Origin: JBBRHQ01 sp963738305
GTDB lineage: Bacteria; Actinomycetota; Thermoleophilia; Solirubrobacterales; 70-9
Assembly: GCA_963738305.1 (NCBI GenBank)
Contig: CAVTVU010000011.1
Span: 221,718 to 285,717, forward strand
Direction of reading: 5' to 3'
Length of the DNA stretch: 64,000 nt
The translations under genes and the position numbers were made by a program. This document shows positions 17,930-26,951 of the stretch, piece by piece; positions within the stretch are counted from its first letter, which is position 1, and the number at the start of each line of letters is the position of its first letter. The notes beneath the pieces are model-generated. The model saw only the letters and a list, made by a program, of their open reading frames with translations, searched no databases and was not told the origin of the DNA.

Positions 17930-18049
17930 TGCGATCGGAAACGTTAGGAGCGTGACCGCGGGGCGTCGTCATACCAACGGCATGAAAATCCCGCCCGCAG
18001 GGGTCGCCGCGCGTCGAGCGATGCCGCCTGGCTTAGGATCCAGCCCGCC

Positions 18050-20313
18050 ATGGCCGTCGCGAAGGCTCCAGCCGAACTCGCAGAGGTCAAGCTTGCGCCA
18101 GCTTTTGAGGCGACGCGACAGGGTGGCGAAGGCGGACTTGATCGCGGAGCTAAGCGGGTCGGTCTCGCGGCTCGGAGACGGTGGAGGCCTCCGCCGGGAA
18201 CGGCAAGACGACCCTTCTTCCACCTGGGCCGAGGCTGATTCACGTCGATTTGCCTGGCTAGCCCTTGACGATCGAGATGACACTGCCATCGTCTTCCTGC
18301 GCAACATCGCAGGCGCAGTTCATCGCGTGGAACCGCTCCCACCCGAGGTGTTCGAGGCGTTGTCCGGCCCTGGGGGGTCCATTTGGACCAAGCGGGTCCC
18401 GCCTCTCGGCACCGCACTGGGCGCTCTAGAACGGCCTTTGGTGCTGGTGCTCGACGACCTGCATGCTGTTGCCAATCCCGCCTGTCTGGACATGCTCGCC
18501 GCGCTACTCGAGTACGTTCCGGCCGGCTCGCAGATCGCGATCGCAAGCAGGGAAGATCCGACCCTGCCGGTTGCCCGCTGGCGGGCAGAGGGCCTGATGC
18601 ATGAGGTCGGCGTGGTTGATCTGCGGCTGGATGATCGCGAAGCAGCATTGCTGTTGGAGGCGGCCGGCGTCGAGCTGGGGGCGGGCGAAATTTCTGAGTT
18701 GAACGAGCGCACAGAGGGTTGGCCAGCCGGCCTCTATCTGGCTGCGCTTTCGCTGCAGGCCGGAGCACCGAGCTCGGCAAGCGCTGCGGGCTTTACCGGC
18801 GATGATCGGTTCGTGTCCGATTACTTCCGCCTGGAGGTCCTGTCACGGCTGCCGCCGGCCGAGGCGCGGTTCCTGATGCACACCGCGGTGTTGGATCGCA
18901 TGTCCGGCGGCCTGTGCGACTCCGTGCTCGAGGCGACCAAGTCAGCACGTACGCTCGAGGGCCTGGAACGTACGAACTGCTTCGTCGTCCCCCTCGACCG
19001 CCGTGGTGAGTGGTACCGCTACCACCACCTGTTCGCGGAGCTGCTGCGCAACGAGCTTGAGCGCAGCGAGCCGGACGTGGCGCGCGCACTCAACGCTCGG
19101 GCGATGGCCTGGTGCATCGCCAACGACCTGCCGGAGGCGGCGATCGTCTACGGGCACGTTGCGGGTGAGTTGGACACCGTCGCCGGCTTGGTTGACGCTC
19201 TTGCCCTGTCCGTCTACTACGACGGCCGGCTGGAGACCGTTGAGGAGTGGCTGGCCTGGTTCGGAGACGACGAGTTGGCGCAGTACCCGGCGCTCGCCGT
19301 CTACGGAGCCTGGATTCACGTGTTGACCGGGCGGTCTGCGGATGCCGAGCCCTTGCTCGCCCTCGCCGACGGGGCAGAGCTCGAGGATTCCGCTCTCAGA
19401 TGGCAGTGAGACGATCGAGCCATGGGTCGCCAATCTGCGGGCGACGATGATGGGGAACGGTGTCGAGCAGGCGCTCGGCGAAGCCAATCTCGCGGTCGAT
19501 CAACTTCCCGCCGATAGCGCTTGGATGCCGAGTGCACTGCTCACCCGAGGCGTGGCCCACGCGCTGCTCGGCGCAACCGATCGCGCCAGGGACGACCTGA
19601 CGTCGACAGTGGAGATGCGGCTTCCAGTCGATGCCGTAGAAGAGCTCTACCTCGCGCAGGGACAGCTCGCTCTCCTCGCGGCCAAACGGGGAGCCTGGGA
19701 CGAGGCAGGGAAATGGGCGCAGGCGGCACAGACGCTCGTCGACGATGCGGGCCTGGGCGATTACTCAACCAGCGCGATCGCGCACGTGGCGACGGCACGA
19801 GTCGCACTGCATGAGGCGAGAGAGAAGGATGCCCGCGCAGCCATTGCGCGCACCCATCGTCTGCGCCCACTACTCGACCACGGTCTCCCTTGGCTGACCA
19901 TCCAAATCGGACTCGAGCTGACACGCGCGCATCTCGCACTGGCCGAGGCCGGCGCTGCCAGCACGGTCCTCAGCGAGGCCGAGGCGGTGCTGGAGCTCCG
20001 CCCTGGCATGGGCTTCCTAATCGAGGATGCGCGGGAGCTGCACGACCGTGTCGTGGCGAGCTCCGGATCGACAGGTGCCTGGGCGATGAGCCTGACGGCA
20101 GCCGAGCTCAGGCTGCTTCCATATCTCGCCACCCACCTCACATTCCCAGAGATCGGGAGCCGGCTATTCGTCTCGCGCAACACCGTCAAGAGCGAAGCAG
20201 TCTCGATCTACCGCAAGTTGGGCGTGTCATCTCGCAGTCAGGCGATCGAGTGCGCAATCGAGGTTGGGCTCTTGGAGAGCTCCATCTATCCGCCGCGGAT
20301 CGACGCCACCTGA
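18050..20313 (+). pseudogene. LAL-type LuxR regulator, frameshifted
   Basis: The whole region is one MalT/LAL regulator. A signal-transduction NTPase N-terminus (MAVAKAPAELAEVKLAPAFE, later ASAGNGKTTLL Walker A) is followed by FAWLALDDRDDTAIVFLRNI, the Walker B-like LVLVLDDLHAVANPACLD, a long TPR-like middle and a C-terminal LuxR helix-turn-helix (LTFPEIGSRLFVSRNTVKSE). The pieces lie in different frames: shifts near 18115, 18185, 18220 (a short T run) and 19405. Only 18240-19405 and 19405-20313 are long uninterrupted pieces. As given it cannot make the full ~750-residue regulator. Confidence 0.8.
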
Positions 20314-20412
20314 GAAATCACCCCAGATGGATGAGGCGCCAAGAGGCCGGAACCGGTTGCATATGTGGCTGGCCCGAAGTGTGGCTCGTCCAATGGAGGA
20401 TCACAGGCAAAA

Positions 20413-20757
20413 ATGGAGGATTACAAGCAACAGCTGAGTCGTCTCACCCTGCACGACGATGCACTCCTCGACGAGATCCTGGTTGAGGACGATTCATTTG
20501 CAAAGTCGGTCATCGACGAGCGGACTGCGGCCCTCTTGCGCGTCGCAGCGACCGTCGCTGTTGATGCCGCCCCCTACTCGTTTCAGCATGCCGTGGCTCA
20601 CGCCCTTGCAGCGGGCGCGACGATGGACGAGATCGTTGCCTGCCTCGAGGCGGTGACACCGGTGACTGGGGCGGCGCGAGTCGTCCAGTGCGCCCCGAAG
20701 GTTGCGCTGGCACTCGGCTTCGACGTCGAAGCCGCGCTCGAGCGGCGCCACTCCTGA
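20413..20757 (+). CDS. Carboxymuconolactone decarboxylase-like small protein
   Basis: The ATG at 20413 gives 114 residues of all-helical protein. DERTAALLRVAATVAVD and FQHAVAHALAAGATMDEIVAC match the carboxymuconolactone decarboxylase/AhpD-like core, followed by AARVVQCAPKVALALGFD. There is no C-x2-C pair, so peroxidase activity of the AhpD kind is unlikely. It lies 100 bp after the LAL regulator in the same direction and may have been its target. The natural substrate is unknown. Confidence 0.75.
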   Translation: MEDYKQQLSRLTLHDDALLDEILVEDDSFAKSVIDERTAALLRVAATVAVDAAPYSFQHAVAHALAAGATMDEIVACLEAVTPVTGAARVVQCAPKVALALGFDVEAALERRHS

Positions 20758-20775
20758 CGCCCGGCTATTTCGTCC

Positions 20776-21499
20776 TTACGTCGCCGCGACCGGCGGACCT
20801 CTCTCCACTGTCGTCGGCGCTGCCTCAGCCCGAGACTCGGTGAAATCGGCGGAGATCCTGACGATCGCCGAAGTAAGCGGCGCAGCGAGGATCAGCCCGA
20901 CTGCGCCGAACATTGCGGCCCAGGCGCCGATATAGGGGACGTAGCCACCGAGGAAGGTGACCGCGGCAATCGTCCCGACCAGGGGCACACCCAGCGCCCA
21001 TGCTCCCAATGCGACTACGGCTGCATTTGAAGCCAGCGACGATCGTGACCCCGAGGAAGTAGCCCCGCAGCGAGCTGAGCACACGCTCAGTGATCACTCG
21101 GGCCACCGGGATCGGCACACCGAGGTGTCGCTCGGTCCAGTTTCGGATTGTCGGGCCGTCCTTGAGCAGGCAGAAAAGGCTGAGCGCGGTCATCGCGAGG
21201 AAGAAGATGATCGACGAGAGCTGACTGAGCCCGCCAACCACCCCATACAGCAGCGCCGAGACGGAGTCGCTGGTCGGGGAGCTCGCGTCCTGCCTGGCGC
21301 CCTCGCCGACCCGGGAGCAACGCCGCGAGCACCGGAGCACGATCACCTGGGTGATCGAGAGCAGCCACACAGTGCCGGCGAGTGATACCGCGACGCCGAC
21401 CAGCAGCCATGACGTCTGGCCGGCGCCGCGCAGCCACCCCGGGACAGCGAAGATCTAACTCAGCTCGCGCTGGTCGATCTCGCTGGATTCGTCGGTCAT
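20776..21499 (-). pseudogene. AI-2E family transporter, internally deleted
   Basis: The ATG at 21499 starts MTDESSEIDQRELS and meets TAG at codon 15. Beyond the stop the frame resumes with VPGWLRGAGQTSWLLVGVA and WLLSITQVIVL. A large gap then brings in SALLYGVVGGLSQLSSIIFF and LKDGPTIRNWTERHLGVP; a frameshift near 21045 leads to the family motif TFLGGYVPYIGAWAAMFGAV. Only ~240 codons remain of the usual ~370-400. Both the middle helices and the segment after GAWAA are missing. Multiple internal deletions plus a nonsense codon mark it as a decayed gene, not merely a sequencing error. Confidence 0.75.
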
Positions 21500-21564
21500 C
21501 CCCGGTTCGCCGTTCCAGCCACGTATGCCTCAGGCAGCGTGGTCAGGGCGCCGAATGACCGGGC

Positions 21565-22074
21565 CTATTTCGCGTCCTCCTTTGCAGCAGCATCGATCTC
21601 GCGCTGGAGCTCGTCTGCGTCGGCATCGATCTCCTTCTCGATCAGCTTGTTGGAGCGCGTCACCGCCTTTTCGAGCTGCTCCTGGATCTTCGATTCGCCG
21701 ATCACAATTACCGCGGCGCTTCCGGCCTCGAGCTCGTCGCCGAGCTCCTTGAGGTCGTCCCGCGATACGCCGCCCCTCAGGTGGCCGATCAGTCCGCCGG
21801 CACCGGCGCCGACAATCGCGCTGCCGATGATCGCGGGCGGGAACAGGATGCCGACCAGGGCTCCGACGCCGGCCCCGGTCCAGGCGCCATGCTGGGTCGG
21901 TTTCTCGGTCTTGTGGACATGGACCTTGCCGTCCTCGTCCTTCTCGATCACCGCCGAGTCGAAGGTCCCGATCGCCCCCGCGGCGTGGAGCTCGAACACG
22001 GCCTCGTAGTCGGCTTCGGCATCGTCGATGTCGTCATAGATCGCGGCGTATAGGAACACTGGTCTGTCAGCCAT
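21565..22074 (-). CDS. DUF1269-like glycine-zipper membrane protein
   Basis: The ATG at 22074 has GGAAAGGA upstream and begins MADRPVFLYAAIYDDIDDAE (169 residues). The middle holds two short hydrophobic glycine-rich stretches (GAGVGALVGILFPPAIIGSA, GAGAGGLIGHLRGG) and the C-terminus is a long charged helix. This is the layout of DUF1269-type proteins, predicted to associate with membranes, often under stress. Specific function is unknown. Confidence 0.75.
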   Translation of the reverse strand: MADRPVFLYAAIYDDIDDAEADYEAVFELHAAGAIGTFDSAVIEKDEDGKVHVHKTEKPTQHGAWTGAGVGALVGILFPPAIIGSAIVGAGAGGLIGHLRGGVSRDDLKELGDELEAGSAAVIVIGESKIQEQLEKAVTRSNKLIEKEIDADADELQREIDAAAKEDAK

Positions 22075-22304
22075 TCGGCTTCCTTTCCGATAGGGAGGGT
22101 GGTTCAAGCGTGCAAGATCGACCCTAAGACCGGCGTGTGCGGCGTTCATCGTCCAGATTGGGTGAATCGTCGGGGCCTGGGGAGGGTTGAGGAATCATCC
22201 ATTCTGGAGGATGTGCTCGGAGTCGGGACCTGATGCCATCCGGCCGACGTTTGGAGCAGGCAGATCAGGAGGGCTGTTCAACAGCCATCAGAAAGGAAGG
22301 CACC

Positions 22305-23861
22305 GTGGCAATCTCCGAGCCGGCACTGGAATCGGTTTCGACCGCGTCAACCTCGAACACTCGGATCGGCGAGCTCCGATTCCCAGACGGGGTGCCGGAC
22401 GCCGACACAGCCGAGAGCGTCTACGACAACCTCGATTCCATGCGTGGCGTGGAGGCCTTCCTGAACGCGTTCCAGGGCGTGTCGATGCTGGCCATCCGCC
22501 GAGGCTTTCGCGATGCCGGGGTCGCCGACGGCAGCGTCCTGCTGTTCTCGAAACTGATGGACTCGCACTCGCTCTTTCTGACCGGGAACGCCGATACCGT
22601 CTACTTCCTCGCGTTTGTCGACCTCAGCGACGGGCCGGTCGTGATCGATGTCCCGCCCGAGTCCCTCGGGCTCGTCAATGACATGTGGTTCCGCTGGGTG
22701 ATCGACGTCGGTCTGCCCGGCCCGGATCGGGGCATGGGCGCGCGGTTCCTCCTGGTTGGTCCGGACTACGACGGGCCGCTGCCCGAGGGAGGGTTCGAGG
22801 TCGCCCACTCGCTCACCAACGGTGCCTGCCTTCTGGGTCGCGCCTTCATGGAGGACAGCGACCCGGCACCGACTGTGGAGAGAATCAAACTTGGGTTGAA
22901 GATCTACCCCTACGTCCCAGGCACCCTCGGGACCAGCATCGGCAGCTTCCTGGCCGGCGAGGCGCCGTTGGCGGCTCTGAAGGAACCCGAGCCGCCGAAG
23001 TTCATCGAGGGCACCGGAGTCGAGATGAACACGCTGCCACCGAATGACTTCTCCTTCTACGAGCTGCTCGACGAGCTCGTTCAGTCGGAGCCGGCGTCCG
23101 CCCTCAACCCGGAGATCGCCGGCCACCTGAGGTCGATCGGGATCGTCAAGGGACAGGACTTCAAGCCGGACGCTCGCATGCACAAGGTCCTCGAGGAAGC
23201 CGTGGCGATCGCCAACGCAACCGCCCGCACGATCAGCACGCGGGCCAGGAGCGATGAAGGATTTGCCTACTACGAGGACGATCCCCGGTCCCACTGGTTC
23301 AACCCCCTCTTCGCCGGAGGCTACAAGTGGATGGATCCGCCGGCGGAGATCACCAAGGAGGGCGTGAAGCCGTACCCGACGACGGGTGCGCGCGCGTTCA
23401 ACTCGCGGATTGGCTTCTTCTACATCGCGACCGGTGACTCCCCGTCGATGTGCATGCGCCTGACGGGCGTCGGCTCGCAATACCTGATGACCTTCTTTGA
23501 CGCGAAGGGAGAGGTGCTGGACGGCAAGAATCACTACCGCATGACCCTGCCGCCGGACATCCCGGCGGAGCGCTTCTGGTCGATCACGGTCTATGACAAC
23601 CAGACCCGTTCGATGCTGCAGACCGATCAGGGCTATCCCCGCGCCGGCAGCCAGAGCTTTCCGTCGCCGGCGGCCACCGCCGAGAAGGACGGATCGACGA
23701 CGGTGCATTTCTCCCCCGAGAAACCCGACGGTGTGGACCCGGGCAACTGGATACAGACTGTGCCGGGAAAGGGCTGGTTCCCCATCCTGCGCTGCTACAG
23801 CCCCAAGCGCTCGTTCTTCGACAAGAGCTGGCGGCCGAGCGAGATAGAGGCCGGGGAATAG
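22305..23861 (+). CDS. DUF1254/DUF1214 domain protein
   Basis: A GTG at 22305 follows GAAAGGAAGG and gives 518 residues. Residues ~95-215 are DUF1254 (LFLTGNADTVYFLAFVDLSD, MWFRWVIDVGLPGPDRG). Residues ~385-510 are DUF1214 (RFWSITVYDNQTRSMLQTDQ, GNWIQTVPGKGWFPILRCY). The family is a large cytosolic or periplasmic beta-rich protein of unknown activity; this copy lacks an obvious signal peptide. The frame opens earlier at 22233, but the ribosome site favours 22305. Confidence 0.85.
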   Translation: MAISEPALESVSTASTSNTRIGELRFPDGVPDADTAESVYDNLDSMRGVEAFLNAFQGVSMLAIRRGFRDAGVADGSVLLFSKLMDSHSLFLTGNADTVYFLAFVDLSDGPVVIDVPPESLGLVNDMWFRWVIDVGLPGPDRGMGARFLLVGPDYDGPLPEGGFEVAHSLTNGACLLGRAFMEDSDPAPTVERIKLGLKIYPYVPGTLGTSIGSFLAGEAPLAALKEPEPPKFIEGTGVEMNTLPPNDFSFYELLDELVQSEPASALNPEIAGHLRSIGIVKGQDFKPDARMHKVLEEAVAIANATARTISTRARSDEGFAYYEDDPRSHWFNPLFAGGYKWMDPPAEITKEGVKPYPTTGARAFNSRIGFFYIATGDSPSMCMRLTGVGSQYLMTFFDAKGEVLDGKNHYRMTLPPDIPAERFWSITVYDNQTRSMLQTDQGYPRAGSQSFPSPAATAEKDGSTTVHFSPEKPDGVDPGNWIQTVPGKGWFPILRCYSPKRSFFDKSWRPSEIEAGE

Positions 23862-23879
23862 GACTTGTGACGGTCGCCG

Positions 23880-24557
23880 GTGTTTCAGGTTCTCCTCTAC
23901 GCCTTGGCGGCGGCCCTGAACCCGGTCTTGTTGACGGCGACGACGGTCATGCTGTTGCTCCCGAGCCCGAAGCGTCTCCTGTTCGGCTACCTGCTCGGCG
24001 CTTACACGGTGAGCATCGCCCTCGGCCTGCTGATCGTCTACAAGCTGCAGGGGTCGGCCGTGGTGGACACGGCAGAGAACACGCTCAGCCCGGCTGCCAG
24101 CATCGGCCTCGGAATCGCCGTCCTCGGGGCCACCGCGTGGGAGGCGCGCCGCCACCAAAAGCACTCGGAGCTGCGCAAGAGCAGTGGAGCCGGAAAGCCC
24201 GCGGAGACGCCGCGCTGGCGGCAGCTCCTCAACAAGGGCAAGCCCCGGGACACCTTCGTCGTCGGCGCGGTGCTGAGCCTTCCCGGCGCCGCATACCTCG
24301 CCGGTCTAGGTGAGATCTCGAAGCAGAGCTCGGGCGACACCGTGACCTTCCTCGCCGTGCTCGGATTCACGCTGGTGATGATGGTCATCCTGGAGGTTCC
24401 ACTGCTTGGCTACACCTTCGCGCCGAATTCGACGATCCGGGCCGTCGAGCGCTTCCAGACGTGGGTGACGAGGGACGCTCGCAAGATCAGCACCTCGGCA
24501 GCGCTGGTCCTCGGTGCGCTGCTCCTGCTGCGCGGGTCAATCGAGCTGTTCAGCTGA
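23880..24557 (+). CDS. SfLAP/GAP family membrane protein
   Basis: The 225-residue protein has six membrane segments, starting LLYALAAALNPVLLTATTVM and including VGAVLSLPGAAYLAGLGEI and FTLVMMVILEVPLLGYTFAP. This matches the sulfolipid-1-addressing (SfLAP, GAP) family, whose mycobacterial members help export glycolipids. The loop after helix 3 is basic. The GTG at 23880 lies 19 bp after the DUF1254 stop. Its TGA overlaps the ATG of the next gene, so they are translationally coupled. Confidence 0.8.
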   Translation: MFQVLLYALAAALNPVLLTATTVMLLLPSPKRLLFGYLLGAYTVSIALGLLIVYKLQGSAVVDTAENTLSPAASIGLGIAVLGATAWEARRHQKHSELRKSSGAGKPAETPRWRQLLNKGKPRDTFVVGAVLSLPGAAYLAGLGEISKQSSGDTVTFLAVLGFTLVMMVILEVPLLGYTFAPNSTIRAVERFQTWVTRDARKISTSAALVLGALLLLRGSIELFS

Positions 24558-25528
24558 TGTCTCACCGCCCCGCCGACTCGAAGGGACGGTTGGGCAGCGC
24601 GCTGTCGGAGGGGCGCCGCCTGGCCCGGATCGCCTACCGCGACCCTGAGCACGTCTCCGAGCGGATCACGCTGAACGGCGCCCAGCAGCTCGGCGAGGAA
24701 TCGGTCGAGTGGGCCGAGCGCGCCCGCCGCGAGCGACCGAATGTTCCCCGGGGCGTGATCGCCGAGGAAGTGCGCATCCAAACAGCGCGGGTGGCGCGTC
24801 TGGACGGGGCAGTTGCAGGCACCCCGTTCCTGATCGCGCTCGTCCCCGGTTACCTCGCATACCTCTGGCAGGAGGGGGTCATGGAGCGGCGTATTGCAGC
24901 TCTCTACGGTCGCGATGCGGGTGACCTTCAGACCAGCGCGGAGGTCCTGGTACTGCGCCAGGTCCATCCCACAGTCGAGGCCGCTCAGGCAGCCCTGAGC
25001 AAGGTGATCGACGATGCTTCCCCGGAGAAGCCCACCGAGCGGAGGCCGTTGCGCGTATGGGTGCGGAGCATCTACACGATGCTCTTGTTCGGAGGATTTG
25101 TCTCGCCCTCCGAAGATGATCAGCGCGACAAGTACGCCCATTGGCGGCTGAAGGCCGTGATCGGGGCCCTGATCGGCGCCGCGATCTGGGTCACCACCTG
25201 GGTTCTGCCCGTCACCTTCATGATCGCGATGGCCTGGAGCTGCGAGAGCCACGCCCGCAGTCTCGGCCGCCGCTCGCTCCGCTTCTACGGCGGCCAAGCT
25301 GCCTGCGAGGAGGCCGCAGCCGGGAGCCCTGACGAGGGCCGGGGTCGCACCAAGCGCGACCTCATACGTGGCCTTTTCTTGGTTCTCTCGATCGCAATTC
25401 CGGTCGCTTTCATCGCCTACGCCGATCACGTCCGCCAGAGCACCGGCATCAACTGGATCGGCGCCCTCGGCGCCCTTGTCGCCGCATCCCTCGTCATCGC
25501 GGTAACCGTGATCGCCAGGCGCCGCTAG
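24557..25528 (+). CDS. Unknown multi-pass membrane protein
   Basis: The ATG at 24557 overlaps the preceding stop (TGATG). The 323-residue product has a charged N-terminal domain of ~80 residues, a short hydrophobic pair around FLIALVPGYLAYLWQ, a helical cytosolic segment, two membrane helices (LKAVIGALIGAAIWVTTW, VLPVTFMIAMAW) and two more at the C-terminus. I do not recognise the family. Coupling to the SfLAP gene, and to a potassium channel 3 bp downstream, suggests a shared membrane function. Confidence 0.7.
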   Translation: MSHRPADSKGRLGSALSEGRRLARIAYRDPEHVSERITLNGAQQLGEESVEWAERARRERPNVPRGVIAEEVRIQTARVARLDGAVAGTPFLIALVPGYLAYLWQEGVMERRIAALYGRDAGDLQTSAEVLVLRQVHPTVEAAQAALSKVIDDASPEKPTERRPLRVWVRSIYTMLLFGGFVSPSEDDQRDKYAHWRLKAVIGALIGAAIWVTTWVLPVTFMIAMAWSCESHARSLGRRSLRFYGGQAACEEAAAGSPDEGRGRTKRDLIRGLFLVLSIAIPVAFIAYADHVRQSTGINWIGALGALVAASLVIAVTVIARRR

Positions 25529-25531
25529 GCC

Positions 25532-26290
25532 ATGGACCAATCCGGTCAGACAGGTGGACGGCGTCGATTTCGCGGCAGCCGCCGCGGGATCTCTCGCGGC
25601 GGCGGTGAAACGCGGCTGCAGTTGGTCGAGCGGATCGGGGAGGCCTACGGCCTAGTCCTGGTCCTCATCCTGGTGACCTTCACGGTGACGATGACGCTGC
25701 CCCCCGAGGGCTGGGGCGGCCGGGTCGCGGCGATGACTGTCGCCGGCCTCACGGCGATCGTCGCGCTCACCAGCTCGGATGTCCGCCCGGCGCGGGTACG
25801 CCTCGCGGTGACGGTTGTCGCCGCCTCGGTCGCGGCAACCGCGCTGGCCCAGGCCACCACTTCGGATCGTTTGCTCAGCGTCGCATTCATCGCTATCTCG
25901 GTTCTCCTCGCAGTCGCGGCGGTGACGATTCTGCGCCGCGTCGTCACCGCCGTCGAGGTCGACTTCCGCACGATCCTGGGAGCGATTAGCGTCTTCACCC
26001 TGCTCGGCCTGTTGTTTGCGTTCCTCTTCCTGGCCTTCGGCCATTGGACCCACACCGAGTTCTTCACCGGCGTCCCCAATCCGCGCTCGAGCGACTATCT
26101 CTTCTTCAGCTACACGACCCTGACCACCACCGGCTACGGCAACCTCGTCCCTGCCGGGACGGTTGGTCAGTCCTTCGCTGTCTTCGAGATGCTCGTCGGG
26201 CAGTTCTTCCTGGTCACCCTGGTCGCCGGGCTGGTCAGCCTCTGGCGCCCAGGCTCTGCGAAAGATCAGATCGACCGATCGGACGCCTGA
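25532..26290 (+). CDS. Two-pore-helix potassium channel family protein
   Basis: This 252-residue protein has about four N-terminal membrane helices, then a pore module: FLFLAFGHWTH helix, the pore loop SYTTLTTTGYGNLVPAG with the TTTGYG potassium filter, and a last helix EMLVGQFFLVTLVAGLVSLW. No RCK or cyclic-nucleotide domain follows. The N-terminus is very basic. It starts 3 bp after the previous gene and is the third gene of the same unit. Confidence 0.88.
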   Translation: MDQSGQTGGRRRFRGSRRGISRGGGETRLQLVERIGEAYGLVLVLILVTFTVTMTLPPEGWGGRVAAMTVAGLTAIVALTSSDVRPARVRLAVTVVAASVAATALAQATTSDRLLSVAFIAISVLLAVAAVTILRRVVTAVEVDFRTILGAISVFTLLGLLFAFLFLAFGHWTHTEFFTGVPNPRSSDYLFFSYTTLTTTGYGNLVPAGTVGQSFAVFEMLVGQFFLVTLVAGLVSLWRPGSAKDQIDRSDA

Positions 26291-26393
26291 CCGGCCGGGC
26301 CGGGTCGGGATGGGGCCGGTACCACCGGACCGGGGCCCACCCTTTCCCCGAACTCCACGAATGAATTCACGCGACAGGGGTAGGTCCACCGCC

Positions 26394-26951
26394 ATGAGCG
26401 ATCGGAGGGTGATTCTCAAGATGATCATGTCCCTCGACGGCTTTGTCACCAGCCCCGACGGGACCAATGAATGGATCTTCGAGTGGTTCGGCGACGACTC
26501 GGGTGAGTGGAACCGCCGCGCCCTCGAGGAAGCCGGCGTTCACGCGATGGGCCGACGCAGCTACGAGGTCATGGGCCCACACTGGGCCGCGTCCGAAGGG
26601 CCGGTCGCTTCCGCGATGAACGAGAAGCCGAAGGCCGTCTTCTCCCACACCCTGGAGAAGGCGGAATGGGGACCGGTCGAGATCTTCGGCGGGGACCTGA
26701 GCGCGGAGATCGCCGACCTGAAGGCTCGGGACGACGAAGGAACGGTCCTGGTCCACGGCGGCCCCGGCTTCGCCAAGTCGCTGACCCGCCTGGGCCTCGT
26801 CGACGAATACCAGCTGATAACGGTCCCGATGGCGATCGGCGCGGGCCGCAGCCCATTCGCCGAGCTGCGACAGCACCTCAAGCTGGACGTCGTCAAAGAG
26901 GAGCGCTTCTCGAGCGGAGCCCTCGGGCAGATCCTGGTGCCGAAGCGATGA
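26394..26951 (+). CDS. RibD/dihydrofolate reductase-like protein
   Basis: The ATG at 26394 gives 185 residues: VILKMIMSLDGFVTSPDG, HAMGRRSYEVMGPHWAA, AVFSHTLEKAEWGPVEIF, VLVHGGPGFAKSLTRLGLVD and GAGRSPFAELRQHLKLDVV. These are the landmarks of the RibD C-terminal/DHFR-like fold, which binds NADPH. Family members reduce pterins, pyrimidines or unknown substrates. The frame is open upstream from 26163, but that part overlaps the channel gene. The 3' end overlaps the convergent epimerase gene by 59 bp. Confidence 0.85.
   Translation: MSDRRVILKMIMSLDGFVTSPDGTNEWIFEWFGDDSGEWNRRALEEAGVHAMGRRSYEVMGPHWAASEGPVASAMNEKPKAVFSHTLEKAEWGPVEIFGGDLSAEIADLKARDDEGTVLVHGGPGFAKSLTRLGLVDEYQLITVPMAIGAGRSPFAELRQHLKLDVVKEERFSSGALGQILVPKR

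Noticed and set aside
15842..21457. TAG recoding (amber suppression) in the lipid kinase and AI-2E genes
   Set aside because: TAG ends several intact genes here (for example at 1577, 2360, 7770, 25528), and the AI-2E gene is decayed in other ways.
22347..24164. A 605-codon open frame on the minus strand
   Set aside because: It is antisense to the DUF1254 gene, His/Arg/Gly-rich, with no family motifs. Long antisense frames are expected at this GC content.
24410..25540. A 376-codon open frame on the minus strand
   Set aside because: Antisense to the SfLAP and unknown membrane protein genes, which have ribosome sites, coupling and membrane patterns.
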